Below are positions 37,621 through 50,300 of a stretch of DNA of 64,000 bases, piece after piece. The notes beneath the pieces were generated by a model. That model ran no database searches. It was given only the letters and a program-made list of their open reading frames with translations, and had not been told where the DNA came from. Location of the stretch: assembly GCA_949316495.1 (NCBI GenBank), contig OX439012.1, positions 21,982,666 through 22,046,665 of the forward strand, given 5' to 3'. The position numbers were made by a program, and so were the translations under genes. Numbering within the stretch: the first letter of the stretch is position 1; every line of letters starts with the position of its first letter. Source of the stretch: Amphiduros pacificus. Lineage: Eukaryota; Annelida; Polychaeta; Phyllodocida; Hesionidae.

Positions 37621-38117
37621 TAGTTTCTGATATTTACAAACCGTTAAAGATGGTATTTGGTAACAAATTGATATGTTCCAATTTTTATTACATTTGTCCA
37701 AACTTGCATATATTTGTGGATAACATAATCATTTTTCACATTTGTAGAAAATTGTTTAGTCCTTTATACCATTTGAGTATAGTTAAAACCATATATGTGA
37801 TATTTGTATATTTCCCGATATACATAATGTCCTGAGATGAGATTTGGTCACCTGTTATTGAGGATTGTAGCTGATTGTTTATGCTCCAGAAGTGTTTTCT
37901 TAAATTAATAGTTTACATGTAAATAGCACCTGTTTCGAACCTTGTATATTAATTGAATGTTAGCATATTTTTTTGTTATTCATTAATACAAGTCAGAACC
38001 AAGACAACAATCATTATGATAGAATGATAGAACAAATGGACATGTAAGTTATCAAATAATAACTTATAATTTAAGTTAAAATTATAACATGATATGTCTG
38101 AATGTATGAAAGTTGTG
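37621..38117. other. Gene-free stretch
   Basis: AT-rich sequence; nothing recognised. Confidence 0.4.
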
Positions 38118-38132
38118 GTTATGACAATTATT

Positions 38133-38453
38133 TTTGTTTTTTTTGTTTGGGGTTTTACATCACTTTCAAAAGTATTTCAGTCATTTCGTGATGAGACCTA
38201 CTTGTAGCAGATATAGTGCTGCCTCACTGAATTGTCATGTCGCAGGTCCTTGACATGACAACCCGCCCAGTCACAGATTTACAAGGACAACGGGTTAACC
38301 CTTTAGGCACAGGCCTCAGCTCATGTGGGAAATTGTATCATGAGTTCAATCCCAACAGGACCGGGGTTCGAACCCACGACCTTTGGATCACCACAGAGGA
38401 ACTGGTGCTAATAAGCCGGCACTCTAACCAACTGAGCCACGACCCGTGGCCCC
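38133..38453 (-). mobile_element. SINE-A, full-length
   Basis: Full family structure on the - strand: head with box B (GGGTTCGAACCCACGACC complement side) at the right, 3' tail at the left. An 8-bp direct repeat GTTATGAC flanks it (38118-38125, 38454-38461). Confidence 0.9.
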
Positions 38454-38461
38454 GTTATGAC

Positions 38462-39225
38462 TATGAAGTAGTTGAGGTACTATATATACATGTTTATGTG
38501 CATCATGATGTTCCCTGAAATGAAATGTCAGTTGAAAACAGGTGAAAATATTCATCATTTGAATCTTGAACAAAGGTCAATATGAAGTGCAAGTATCATT
38601 CAGTGCTTGTAAATATCATTTCATGAATGCTTTAATTGTATCGCAACTTTTATTGAGGATTTTCATCTTGCACTTTGTAATATTTTGGCATTCAAATGCA
38701 GGAAACACTTAAGGGGTAGAAACAGAATTTGCAAGACATTATACCACCTAGTTTGAATATAGTGAGCTACAACACCATAAGTCTTGAGAAATGCTCAGTC
38801 AACAGACCAAATTCACCTCCTATGTTTTAAGCTCCTAAAACTCTTTTACTACTCTGCATGGCGAGATAGAATCACATACTACCTCTGCCACAATTGGCAT
38901 GACATTGTCTCAACCTATTCCGCAAGGTCGATTGCATAATCCACAGACAGGTGCGCAATTGGTGGGCTTTGCACATGTGCACTCACAATGCCCGCCCATT
39001 TTCAAACCAAAGCTGTCACATCCACACACGTGCTGATCGTTGCCTGCACGTGTTGTGACTAGTCAGTAATAATGGATGAGAACAATACTGCTGCAGGAAT
39101 GTATTGAGAGGAGTATATTTCAGTGAACAGTGATGGCATTTGTTGTACTCATTTTATAACCAAATTAATGACCAATTGGCTTATACTCGCACACAAATCA
39201 GTTGCACTCACTTTCTAACAGTAAC
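38462..39225. other. Gene-free stretch
   Basis: No gene, SINE or array recognised. Confidence 0.4.
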
Positions 39226-39680
39226 AAATGTGTGTGAAGTTTTAACTTATTCACTTTTCACAGTTCATTATTCAGATTTTTTGAAAATTGATAGATGAGG
39301 TTGTCAACATGTCATATTTGTAACATTTTCTTCAAAATGCCCCTGGGATGTATTTTATGGCACTTTAACAGTTGTATGTAATGCCATCTTGTAACCGTGC
39401 AATTTGCCAGGAAAACATTTTATAGCTAGCCTATTTGGACACCCTTTGACCCTCATATAAAATATGGTGACCTTTGATTTGACCTGTGCTAGTTTTTTCC
39501 ACTCATTTGATAATGTGCTGATAGTGTTGTTTTTCATGATTTTCATTAATATAAAGTGCCACAAAATACATCCCAGTGACATTTTGAAAACAATATTGCA
39601 AATATGACATGTTGATAACTTCATCTAAAGATCTATTATCTATCTGTGAAATGTGAATAAGTAACAAACTTCACACATGT
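39226..39680. mobile_element. Palindromic foldback/MITE-like element
   Basis: The left arm (about 39226-39375: GTGTGTGAAGTTTTAACTTA, GTCAACATGTCATATTTG, GGGATGTATTTTATGGCACT) is the imperfect reverse complement of the right arm (about 39535-39680). Arms are about 140 bp and the spacer about 160 bp. No coding sequence. No target duplication could be fixed. Confidence 0.75.
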
Positions 39681-39753
39681 CCAAAACAATGAAACCAATT
39701 GACTGAGTTATACATGCACATGTATTTGTTCTAGTCGTTTTTTCACCAAAACA

Positions 39754-40068
39754 AGGGGCCACAGGACGTGGCGCAGTTGGCTAGAGCGCCAGCTTATAAG
39801 CACTAGTTCCTCTGTGGTGATCCAGAGGTCGTGAGTTCAAACCCGGCCATGCCAAGATTGAACTCATGATACAATTTCCCATATGAGCTGAGGCCCATGC
39901 CTAAAGGGTTAACCTGTTGTCCTTGTAAATCTGTGACCGGGTGGGTTGTCATGTCAAGGACCTGCAATATGACAATTCAGTGAGGTAGCACTATATCTGT
40001 TACAAGTAGGTCTCATAACGAAATGACTGAAATAATGTTGAAAGTGATGTAAAACACCAAACAAACAA
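39754..40068 (+). mobile_element. SINE-A, full-length
   Basis: It starts GGGGCCACAGGACGTGGCGC (box A follows) and has a slightly diverged box B (GAGTTCAAACCCGG), the body and the AAACAAACAATC tail. No clear target duplication. Confidence 0.9.
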
Positions 40069-40611
40069 TCATTCATTCATCATTTTTAGACATCGTATTT
40101 CATGGTAATATAATAAACATTTTAACATTTGTTGTTGTATTTCACATAATAAAGAATAATTGATTATGAAATAAAAACATAACTAGCAATTGGTCCAAAA
40201 ATTGATCCGTGGAATTAAAAAAACTTATTGGTGCAACGAGAATGCAGCTTTAAGTATTTGGCCTTCCTCCAAGACCTAAAATCACGAAACTAAGGCAAGA
40301 ACATGTGAGTGCAGTGTTCAGGCTGACAGATCTATGTGGCTGGTTCTGGTGGAAGGATCTCAAGAGTCCAGAGGCAGAACACAGGTGTGATCTGTGAAGT
40401 AGTTCAACAAAGGGGTGATCTGCAAAAGAACATCTCAAAGGTGCAGAACATTCTCTTGAAGCATCAAGTATAAGATAAAAAACTGTATTCATCAGTGAAT
40501 GTTTATTCAAAATAAATTGTTTGTTGCTTCCTGAATACAATTTTATTACCATCCTGTGATACATATGAATTTGAGAACAAGAATGACTTTGAGAACAAGG
40601 AATAACAATTT
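40069..40611. other. 3' flank of LRR copy 2
   Basis: No gene seen; the 3' UTR of LRR copy 2 probably lies at the right edge. Confidence 0.4.
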
Positions 40612-41854
40612 TTAATTCCAGGGAATAAAAAGCATTTCACATTTAACAATTGAATTCGATAGGAATTCTTGTTGTTGTGTCATGTTAAAATGCAGACATT
40701 TATTATGATTGCTGCAAAGGATGGCACAATGGAGGCGACTCCTTGCAGCTGCAACCTTCATGATATACTTGTCCTTAAAATATACACTCAGCATATCTTC
40801 CAAAAGTGTATATTTAAAAGTTTCAGAATATTTTCCAATTTTGAATTCATCATAGTAGACAAAACCTGAAACAGAACAAATGTGGAAGTATACCTTTTAG
40901 AGTGATAAACAGAGGTGATAGCAAAGGTAACATGATAACAATAACTAAATCTTGAATAATCATTCTGTTCTTATTGTAATAAATGGAAATCATTCTGCAA
41001 ATGCAACTTATTCTTTCATTCAATAAATGGATGTTATTTTGTTATTCAATAAATGGATGTCATTCTTTTGATTAATAAATGGAGGTTATTTTATTACTGA
41101 AGATTTTTTGGAGAATGGAGATTATCTTGAAAGTGGAGATTATCCTAAAAATGGATGTTATTCTGTTTTTCAGGTAAATCGTTATTTTATTCTGCTGAAC
41201 TTCATACTTTGTACCTAGCTTTAGATTATGCAGAGACTTCTCCTTATCGGACATATTCAATATTTGCTGACTTTGTTTACTAGCATTACTAGCATTCAAT
41301 AAATGGAGGTTATCCTGTGAATGGATATTATTCTAGCATTTGATAAATGGAGGTTATTGTGTAAATAGATATTATTCCATTATTCAATGAATGGAGGTTT
41401 TTCTGTAAATCTCTGTAAATTTTCATTTTAAGGAACAAATAATGTCAAGATCAGTATCTTGACTAAGATTATGACAAATTCAAGATATCTTCATGTTTCG
41501 AATATCATCAGGTATATTGAGCTATTATCAGATTGCTGAGAATGATTAAAAGATTACCACAGAACATTTTCATTTGAGACTATTAATATTAGATGGAACT
41601 ATTGCAGATAGTATATCACAAAATTACTATTATAACAAACCGTTTGATTTCTTTTTGCATTGAAGGTCATGTGTGGTAGTACTATGAAGAGACCTTCCCA
41701 TCAGATTTACTGGGGATAAGCAAATGGCTGAGGCTAGGTGTGCAATCGTTGAGAATGGAGCATAATACTTTGTCCAACACCATGAGTCATCACAATTGAT
41801 GGGGTTGTCACTAAAGGTTTTGCATTTAATGCGATAATCAGCTTGTGAGCAAAG
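40612..41854 (-). pseudogene. Unread 3' part of LRR copy 2 (cysteine cap and PAN-like exon)
   Basis: After the TAA at 41857-41855 the frame stays open to a donor at 41641 (AACG|GTTTGT). It encodes a cysteine cap homologous to copy 1 (NPINCDDSWCW, MGRSLHS). Exon 40865-40612 joins in phase 1 and encodes the PAN/apple-like segment (LHCAILCSNHNKCLHFNM..CEML) and a normal stop. If the TAA were ignored, the product would be 517 aa, like copy 1. Only one break is visible, so the loss is recent, or the short form is the real product. Confidence 0.75.
40980..41420. repeat. Degenerate ~28-bp tandem repeat in the LRR copy 2 intron and exon flank
   Basis: The phrase ATTCAATAAATGGAGGTTAT recurs about a dozen times with many changes. 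It lies wholly inside the intron between the two coding exons of LRR copy 2. Confidence 0.75.
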
Positions 41855-42940
41855 TTAATTTCCTGACATATCCAATGGCAATAAATTTAAACCCAATGGT
41901 AAAGGGTCTACTGAAGCAATGTTGTTAAATGCAAGGCCCAAATGTACAAGATATCTGGGAAGGCAACTTCCATGTCCTATTGTAAAATTCACCATTCCAT
42001 TATTTTCCAAAAATATTTTTCTTAATTCTGTAAACATCGATATTGCACATACATTGAATGTCTGTATTTTATTGTTTGGAACGTAGATTGTATTCAATGA
42101 TGACCCAATTTGGGACGAACCACTTGGAAACTCTGACAGTTCATTTGAATCCAGCCTTATATAGTATATTCCAGTTAATCCATTTAGGTGGATAGCATTA
42201 ACTGTTGCAATTTTGTTTTGTATGAGATAGATATACTTTAATTTAGAGCCAATAGGAGTTAGATCTGGAAACTCAGTCAATTGATTTCCTCTCAGATCTA
42301 TTTTTTTGAGTCCTGTTAAACCTATAAGATGATCAGGATTGATAGTTGACATTTGGTTTCCTTGCAGGTATAGTGTAGATAATACTGAACCTACTGGTCT
42401 GAGATCAGGAAAAGTTTCGAGTCTATTGCTTGAAAGGACAAGTTCTTTGATTCCAGTGAGACCGGCAAGAAAGTTGGCATTTGCAGTTGAAATGTCATTG
42501 TAATTTAAATTTAAAAGCCTCAAAGCTGAACCAATTAAAGACAGGTTTGGGACCTCAGTAAGTTTATTGCATGACAAGTCTAAAACTGAGAGACCATTTA
42601 AACCTGAAAAGAAATCCTTATTTACAACTGAAATCATGTTTGAAGATATATCAACTTCTTCTAATGCTGACCCAATCGGTGTTAAATCTGGGAACTCAGT
42701 CAGCATGTTACCATGGAGATTGATATGAGTGAGTTTAGTTAAACCCATAACTTGACTTGCTGTGACTGATGTCAAGTCATTGTCTTGTATGTCTATTTTA
42801 GTCAAGGATAAGCCATAATGTGTGATGCTTGGAAACTCTGAGAGACTTGCATGAGCATGTAGAAGCTCTCCATCTATAAATGTCTGTGCCTGAATGTTCC
42901 TGACCCACATCACACACAACACAAGATGTATGCCTTCCAT
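41855..42940 (-). CDS. Secreted LRR protein, copy 2, ending at an in-frame stop
   Basis: It starts at 42940 (MEGIHLVLCVMWVRNIQA then QTF, a signal peptide like that of copy 1), just 3' of an acceptor (TTTTTTAG) at 42952-42954. It encodes about 12 LRRs aligned one-to-one with copy 1 (LTEFPDLTPIGS and similar phrases), roughly 60-65% identical by eye. A TAA after residue 361 (LPLDMSGN-stop) comes before the cysteine cap. Copy 1 reads through the same place (LPIEMRGLFC). The product would be a secreted LRR domain without cap or PAN segment. A run of eight T before the acceptor and the conserved exon structure show it arose by DNA-level tandem duplication rather than retroposition. Confidence 0.82.
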   Translation of the reverse strand: MEGIHLVLCVMWVRNIQAQTFIDGELLHAHASLSEFPSITHYGLSLTKIDIQDNDLTSVTASQVMGLTKLTHINLHGNMLTEFPDLTPIGSALEEVDISSNMISVVNKDFFSGLNGLSVLDLSCNKLTEVPNLSLIGSALRLLNLNYNDISTANANFLAGLTGIKELVLSSNRLETFPDLRPVGSVLSTLYLQGNQMSTINPDHLIGLTGLKKIDLRGNQLTEFPDLTPIGSKLKYIYLIQNKIATVNAIHLNGLTGIYYIRLDSNELSEFPSGSSQIGSSLNTIYVPNNKIQTFNVCAISMFTELRKIFLENNGMVNFTIGHGSCLPRYLVHLGLAFNNIASVDPLPLGLNLLPLDMSGN

Positions 42941-42954
42941 TATTCTATATTCTA

Positions 42955-43730
42955 AAAAAAAGAAATTAATGTTATGCATTTACTTTTTTCAAATATTTGT
43001 TTTGAATATTTTTAGGTAGTTTTAGTCAAGTGAACCAATGTTGTAACACACAGTACATTTTAATTGTTAAATGTTTTATATGCATGCTAAATTTAACAAT
43101 TATTTTAAAATATGTTTTTAAATTGATAAAAAAACAAATTTACCTTAATCTTGAAATGCTTTGTCTTTAAATTTTTCATAAATATTGACTGAGAAATTAT
43201 ACAGACCTTTTATAGAAAAACAGGCTTCCTGAGTCTTTTTTTGTGTGGCAACTAAACGTTTTTTGTGATTGGTTATAAGGCATGCATAACAGATGTCTAT
43301 TTATATGGTATTGTTGATTTACGTCAAGTGTACAAAATGGAATGGAATGGAATATAATTGATCTTAACATGAGATACATTGTAACCAATCGTGTTTGTAT
43401 TCTTCCAAGAAATAACGTGTGGTTGCTCTATCGCACATAGGAGATAAAAGGTTTAATTTGAAACATGTCTGACTTCGTGTGAATGTGCCATAAATATTTC
43501 ATGTTTTATATGTCAGTATCACTGACCTTTCTCTGAGCTTCGTAAATAACAAAATGAACTAGTTTTAATTAGTTTAAAAGACTTGAAAACAGTTGGACAG
43601 ATCAATGACCGAGCATTGAATATCCTTTACAAAATTGCTTTAGCTGGTTTAATATATTAGACTTGATGAGCAAGAACTCTGCTCTAACAAACAGACCATG
43701 GGAGAGGGAGACAATCTGCATGTTGATAAT
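42955..43730. other. Upstream flank of LRR copy 2
   Basis: No coding exon; the 5' UTR exon of LRR copy 2 is expected here but not located. Confidence 0.4.
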
Positions 43731-44042
43731 GTTTGTTTGGGGGTTTTACATCACTTTCAACATTATTTCGGTCATTTCGTGATGAGACCTACTTGCAACA
43801 GATATAGAGCTGCCTCACTAAATTGTCATCTCGTAGGTCCTTGACATGACAGCCCGCCCGGTCACAGATTTACAAGGACAACAGTTTAACCATTTGGCAC
43901 AGGCCTCAGCTCATGTGTGAGATTGTATTCTGAACTGAATCTTGGCACGGCCAGGGATCGACCCCATGATCTTTGGATCACCACAGAGCAACTGGTGCTA
44001 ATAAGCTGGCACTCTAACCGACTGCGCCTTGGTCCGTGGCCT
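43731..44042 (-). mobile_element. SINE-A, full-length
   Basis: Full structure on the - strand, with the 3' tail complement (GTTTGTTTGGGGGTTTTACA) at the left and the tRNA-like head (GACTGCGCCTTGGTCCGTGG complement) at the right. Confidence 0.9.
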
Positions 44043-44876
44043 ACCAAATGAATGATGTCTCCTATAAGTGTATGCTAGAAATGAAGCAGATCTTAGCGGG
44101 TCCTTCTTTGTTGTATGGGATGTTAAACTACCAGACTAGTTTCGACACGATTGGTCTCATCAGTGGTATGAGTAGAAACATCTTTTTTTCTCATATATAT
44201 ACCTTTTTGGGGTTGTCCAGGTGGACAAGTCAGTGGACAAGTTGTCCACTTTGGGTGGACAAGCCGTACGGGCCTTTTCATTGGTCACAAGGTATCCCAG
44301 TCAATTTAAGGGGTTTAAACTGTGATTTTTGAAAAAAATTAAGGTGTTTTTTATTGAGAATTTTGTGGGGAATCCGATGCTCATGTTTTCTTTTGTAGAG
44401 CTCGAATATTTATCACCACATTTTTAATATTTAATCTGTATAAACTATGAGAGACAACTATTATTTTTTGATAAAATACTATTTATTGACAATTTTTCTC
44501 TGATATTCTTATCTGTTTGTATCTTTTAGTACTAATTGATGAAGCATTTTTTTCAGAGGTGAAGTGTCTTTCTTAAAAAAAATATTATATGATGTCTCCA
44601 ATTAAACATATAAGTATATATAAGACCTTAAATGGAATATATATAAAGACAGGATACGACTAACTTTGAAGATATGTTCTGATTATTGCATACCTAGTTT
44701 GATTATTCTGGTTATTGCATACCTAGTTAATCTCAATTAGCCATTTCTGTGAAAGGATTGCCTCAAACTATTACCTGACTAATGTGTAATAAAATGGGGC
44801 GGTCCATGGCGATGGTAGGGATTTATTTGTAGCATAAGGGATGGACCATTTAGCATGTTTGCCCTAGTTATTAAAA
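44043..44876. other. Gene-free stretch
   Basis: No gene seen. GGCGGTCCATGGCGATGGTA at 44800 is nearly repeated at 48908, a hint of a dispersed repeat. Confidence 0.4.
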
Positions 44877-46990
44877 ATATGTATCATGATCTCTATGTAT
44901 TAAAATATGTATCATAATCTATGTGTATTTATAATATGTGTCATGATTTGTGTGTATTTTTAATATGTTTCATGATCTGTTTGTGTTTGTAATAGGTATC
45001 ATGATCTGTATGTGTTTGTAATAGGTGTCATGATCTGTATGTGTTTTTAATAGGTATCATGATCTGTATGTATTTATAATATGTATCATGATATGTATGC
45101 ATTTATAATATGTATCATGATTTGTGTGTATTTTTAATATGTATCATGATATGTATGTATTTATAATATGTATCATGATATGTATGGATTTATAATACAT
45201 ATCATGATCTGTATGTATTTATAATATGTATCATGATATGTATGCATTTATAAAATAATATGTATCATGATTTGTGTGTTTTTTTAATATGTATCATGAT
45301 ATGTATGTATTTATAAAATAATATGTATCATGATCTGTGTGTATTTTAATATTTATCATGATCTGTATGTATGGTAATATGTATCATGATCTGTTTGTAT
45401 TTGTAATATGTATCATGATATGTATGTGTTTATAAAATGTATCATGATCTGTATATTTTTTATAATATGTATCATGATTTGTGTGTATTTATAATATGTA
45501 TCATGATCTGAATGCATTTTTGATATGTATCATGATATGTATGTATTCATAAAATAATATGTATGTATAATAATATGTTTCAAGATTTGTGTGTATTGAT
45601 AATATGTATCATGATCTGTATATATTCATAATATGTATTATGATCTGTGTGCATTTATAATATATATCATGATCTGTTTGTATTTATAATATGTATCATG
45701 ATATGTGTGTATTTATAATATGTATCATGATAAGTGTGTATTTATAATATGTATCATGATATGTGTGTATTTATAATATGTATCATGATTTGTGTGTATT
45801 TATAATATGTATCATGATCTGAATGCATTTTTGATATGTATCATGATATGTATGTATTCATAAAATAATATGTATGTATAATAATATGTTTCAAGATTTG
45901 TGTGTATTGATAATATGTATCATGATCTGTTTGTATTTATAATATGTATTATGATCTGTGTGCATTTATAATATATATCATGATATGTGTGTATTTATAA
46001 TATGTATCATGATATGTGTGTATTTATAATATGTATCATGATATGTGTGTATTTATAATATGTATCATGATATGTGTGTATTTATAATATGTATCATGAT
46101 TTGTGTGTATTTATAATATGTATCATGATATGTGTGTATTTATAATATGTATCATGATTTGTGTGTATTTATAATATGTATCATGATCTGAATGCATTTT
46201 TGATATGTATCATGATATGTATGTATTCATAAAATAATATGTATGTATAATAATATGTTTCAAGATTTGTGTGTATTGATAATATGTATCATGATCTGTA
46301 TATATTCATAATATGTATTATGATCTGTTTGTATTTATAATATATATCATGATATGTGTGTATTTATAATATGTATCATGATATGTATGTAATTATCATA
46401 TCTGTCATGACCTGTATGTATCTTTAATAAGTGTCATGCTCTGTGTGTATATGTAATATGTCTCATGATCTGCATGTATATGTAATATGTATTATGATCT
46501 CTATGTATTTATAATATATATCATGATCTCTATGTATTAAAAATGTGTATCATGATCTGTATGTATTTAAAATATGTATCATGATCTGTGTGTATTTAAA
46601 ATATGTATCATGATCTGTATGTATTCATAATATGTATCATGATCTGCATGTATATGTAATATGTATTATGATCTCTATGTATTTATAATATATATCATGA
46701 TCTGTATGTATTAAAAATGTGTATCATGATCTGTATGTATTTAAAATATGTATCATGATCTGTATGTATTCATAATATGTATCATGATCTGTATGTATAT
46801 GTAATATGTATTATGATCTCTATGTATTTATAATATATATCATGATCTCTATGTATTCAAAATGTGTATCATGATCTCCATGTATTTAAAATATGTATCA
46901 TGATCTGTATGTATTCATAATATGTATTATATAATAATCTGTTTGTATTTAAAATATGCATCATGATCTGTATGTATTTAGATATATTAT
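44877..46990. repeat. ~29-bp AT-rich minisatellite, ~70 units
   Basis: Units read ATGTATCATGATCTGTATGTATTTATAAT with many point variants; most contain ATCATGAT or TATCATGATA palindromes. A longer block (with AATGCATTTTTGATATG, CATAAAATAATATG and GTTTCAAGATTTG) recurs starting near 45511, 45822 and 46191, so segments were duplicated as larger units. Confidence 0.95.
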
Positions 46991-47281
46991 GATCCAAGGT
47001 TAAAATTGTTGCATGTTGTGCAGAAAACAAATTATATATTCTCCTTTAAGGTATCAGATTGTCAATTTGATTGTCAGATGTGACAAGCATAGCTATTGTT
47101 GTTTTTTTATGTGGTTAAACTGAGTATTATAGAAATAGATGATGAGTTGGCAAGGTAGGCATCATACATTATACCTGAGTCCACCATGATAATTATTGCC
47201 AAAACACATGTGACTTGATATAACAATACCCATTATGACCCACGCCCTATGCTTTTTCATGAAAATATGAAAGCTTCCAAC

Positions 47282-47315
47282 AGATATAAAGCAATCCCTT
47301 TCTCTGCAGTCATCA
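47282..47315 (+). promoter_or_regulatory. Possible TATA promoter of the PEBP-like gene
   Basis: GATATAAAGC at 47282-47291 lies about 28 nt before GCAGTCATCAC, a plausible initiator, and about 110 nt before the start codon at 47400. Inference from spacing only. Confidence 0.35.
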
Positions 47316-47399
47316 CTTCCCAACTCAGCTTGATCCTATCTCTCTAAGATATTAAGTAAATATTATTGCATTCATAAACAAGGAAGGGAAACTATCACT

Positions 47400-50300
47400 A
47401 TGAATACCCTTAAAACAGTTATGTTCATGAGCACACTCGGTAAGTTGTTTTTATCAATTCTTATGCTTTTATGGAAACCATTTTAATATTGACTAAAAAA
47501 ACCTTTTTATATTCAAATGAGAATAATATCGTCTTTTTCAGAGGACATTAATAAAAGTATAATTAATTATAGAAATGTTCATCTATTTGGGAGAAATCAC
47601 TTTGCATGGTAGGCATTCTATGTGGTGATGATGCCTAAGTTATGCAATTACACCATCGAGAAATCGCTTTCTCGCTTTACTTTAACGTTCCTGAAATATT
47701 TTTTAACAATCTGTGAATTTGCATCCTCAATACAGTGTAAATGCACGTGTTCATCTTTTCTGATCTCTCTTGTTTATCACCACATTTAGCATATGATGAA
47801 CTAATTACTTCCTGGTAATTACTAATTATTTGCTTATTTTGTGTACCTCGTGAGCAATTAATGTTCTGCACATTTGAGGTCTACGTGCCGTGTCGAAGTT
47901 TGTATTTGCACCAGTTCCTCTGTCATGATCAAGAGGTCATGGGCTCGCTTCCGCGACATTCCGAAATTATATTCACGTTACAATTTCTCAGATGAGCTAA
48001 ACAAAAATGGAAATGGTGTTTTTGTACGAACCTTCCAGCAACAATGGCCATATCAGGTCAACTTTCGAACTTTTTTACCAGTGTGAAAGTAGCACTGTCG
48101 GCAGTGGGAGTTGAAACCACCACCTCCCGTCCTCCACTTACATAACCAGTGTGAAAGTAACACTGTCGGCAGTGGGAGTCGAACCCACCACCTCCCGTCC
48201 TCCACTTACATAACCAGTGTGAAAGTAACACTGTCGGCAGTGGGAGTTGAAACCACCTCCCGCCCTCCACTTATATAACCAGTGTGAAAGTAACACTGTC
48301 GGCAGTGGGAGTCGAACCCACCACCTCCCGTCCTCCACTTACATAACCAGTGTGAAAGTAACACTGCCGGCAGTGGGAGTCGAAACCACCACCTCCCGTC
48401 CTCCACTTACATAACCAGTGTGAAAGTAACACTGCCGGCAGTGGGAGTTGAAACCTCCACCTCCCATCCTCCACTTATATAACCAACAAAGTCACATATC
48501 CTACACAATGCCAACTGTGCTAGTGGGGCCGGGCATATGAGCTGAATCCGTTTCTAGGTTAACCTGTTTTCCTTGTAAATCTGTGATTGGGTCCTCATAT
48601 ATCTTTAATCATTATTCACCATCAGCTTAGAACCAATTAGATTTACTAATTGGCAAATAATTGGATCATAATGATTGACGATTTCAGGGATGCTGATTGG
48701 TGGAGCAGAGGGGCACGCGGCAGCATGCGAGACTACTTACCGGATGTCCAAGGAAGGGATGGAAGAATGCCTCTTTGAGATGAAATACTGTAAGCATTAC
48801 ATACATTAGATATGCACATCTCTTATTGTAAGTATTTAATGCACATATTACCCCACTTGGGTGGAATAAAAAGGGGGCTGTCCATGGCATATTACCCCAC
48901 TTGGGTGGAATAAAAAGGGGGCTGTCCATGGCGATGGTAGGGTAAGAATGAGATACACATATCCTCACAACACACATTTAATACATACATCCCATACTGT
49001 AAACATTAAATATACATGTCCATTATTATAAACATTAAATACATATCCCTTGTTGTTAGCATTAAATACATAAATCCCAAACAACAAGCATCAAATACAT
49101 ATATTCCTCACCACAAACTTTAAATGAAATACATATATCTCTCACTGCACGCATTAAATATGCATATCCCTCATTAAATTTGCTTGATAAGTTAAAATGT
49201 GCTACCTTTGATGACTGATTGAAATGTTAATTATTGTGACATGTTCTTAATGAAAATATTAAGATACTTTTATATTGTTTTTTTTACATTTGTGTATATT
49301 TAAAACTAAAAAACAAAACAAAATGCTATTATACGCTAACTTAATTTAAGAGAAACAATGATAAAGTCGGTAAAATAAAATAACTAAAGTAAAAACAGGT
49401 ATTTGAAACCACACTGATGAAGCATTCACCAACAGGAGTTAAGGAATAAGTTCAATAATATTGTTGACAATGTTCTTGTATTTCTAATGGATTTCTAAAT
49501 ACCAGCTATCAATATAATTGTAAACCACAATGAGTAACTATCACATATTGAGATTTTTTATAGTTTCTTTTGTGGTTTGATCTGCTTCAGTGGGCTTGTT
49601 ATTGTCCAATTTCGTGAAAGATGAGCACAAGGTTGACGTTTACATGGATTTCAACCTGACAGTGGGTTGGATGAAGATTCACGCATGCTGCAATGATCTG
49701 GAATACCAGTAAGTTGGTTGTTTTGTTTTGGGTTTACATCACTTTCAACATTATTTCAGTCATTTCGTGATGAGACCTACTTTATAATTATATCATAAAG
49801 CATTTGATATGCATTTCATTACAGAGCCTACAATGAGAATATCAATCCCCTTGAAGAACTCCATTATCCCAGTTATTTAACCAGAAATCCACCAGTGTTT
49901 AGTTTTGAACTCAGACATGGAGTCACTTTCAGTGAGTATTTATTAAACACCGAAATATATCAATGACAATAGCATTCCTATCAAGTGATGACAACCATTT
50001 CATGTGTTTGTTTTCATTTGATGTCTCATCTATTTCATATTCCATCTACCCCATTTTTATATATATACACACACAGATATATATAAATGAAATTGTGAAT
50101 GAGATATATAAATGAGATGTTAAATCATTATTTGTCACATTCTGTTTTAGATAATAGTGACATGTTTGCTCTGGCCATGTTTGACATGTCTGGCTTCAGG
50201 AAGCATAACCTATTGGGATGGCCAGCTAGACCCCCAATACATTGGCTCGTTGTCAACATACATGGCCTCAACATTAAAGGTCTGAATCCTATACTGCACA

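Noticed and set aside
48058-48474. Four overlapping 66-70-residue frames (GGFDSHCRQCYFHTGYVS)
   Set aside because: They are the 68-bp SINE-B array; each frame ends when the non-triplet period shifts phase.
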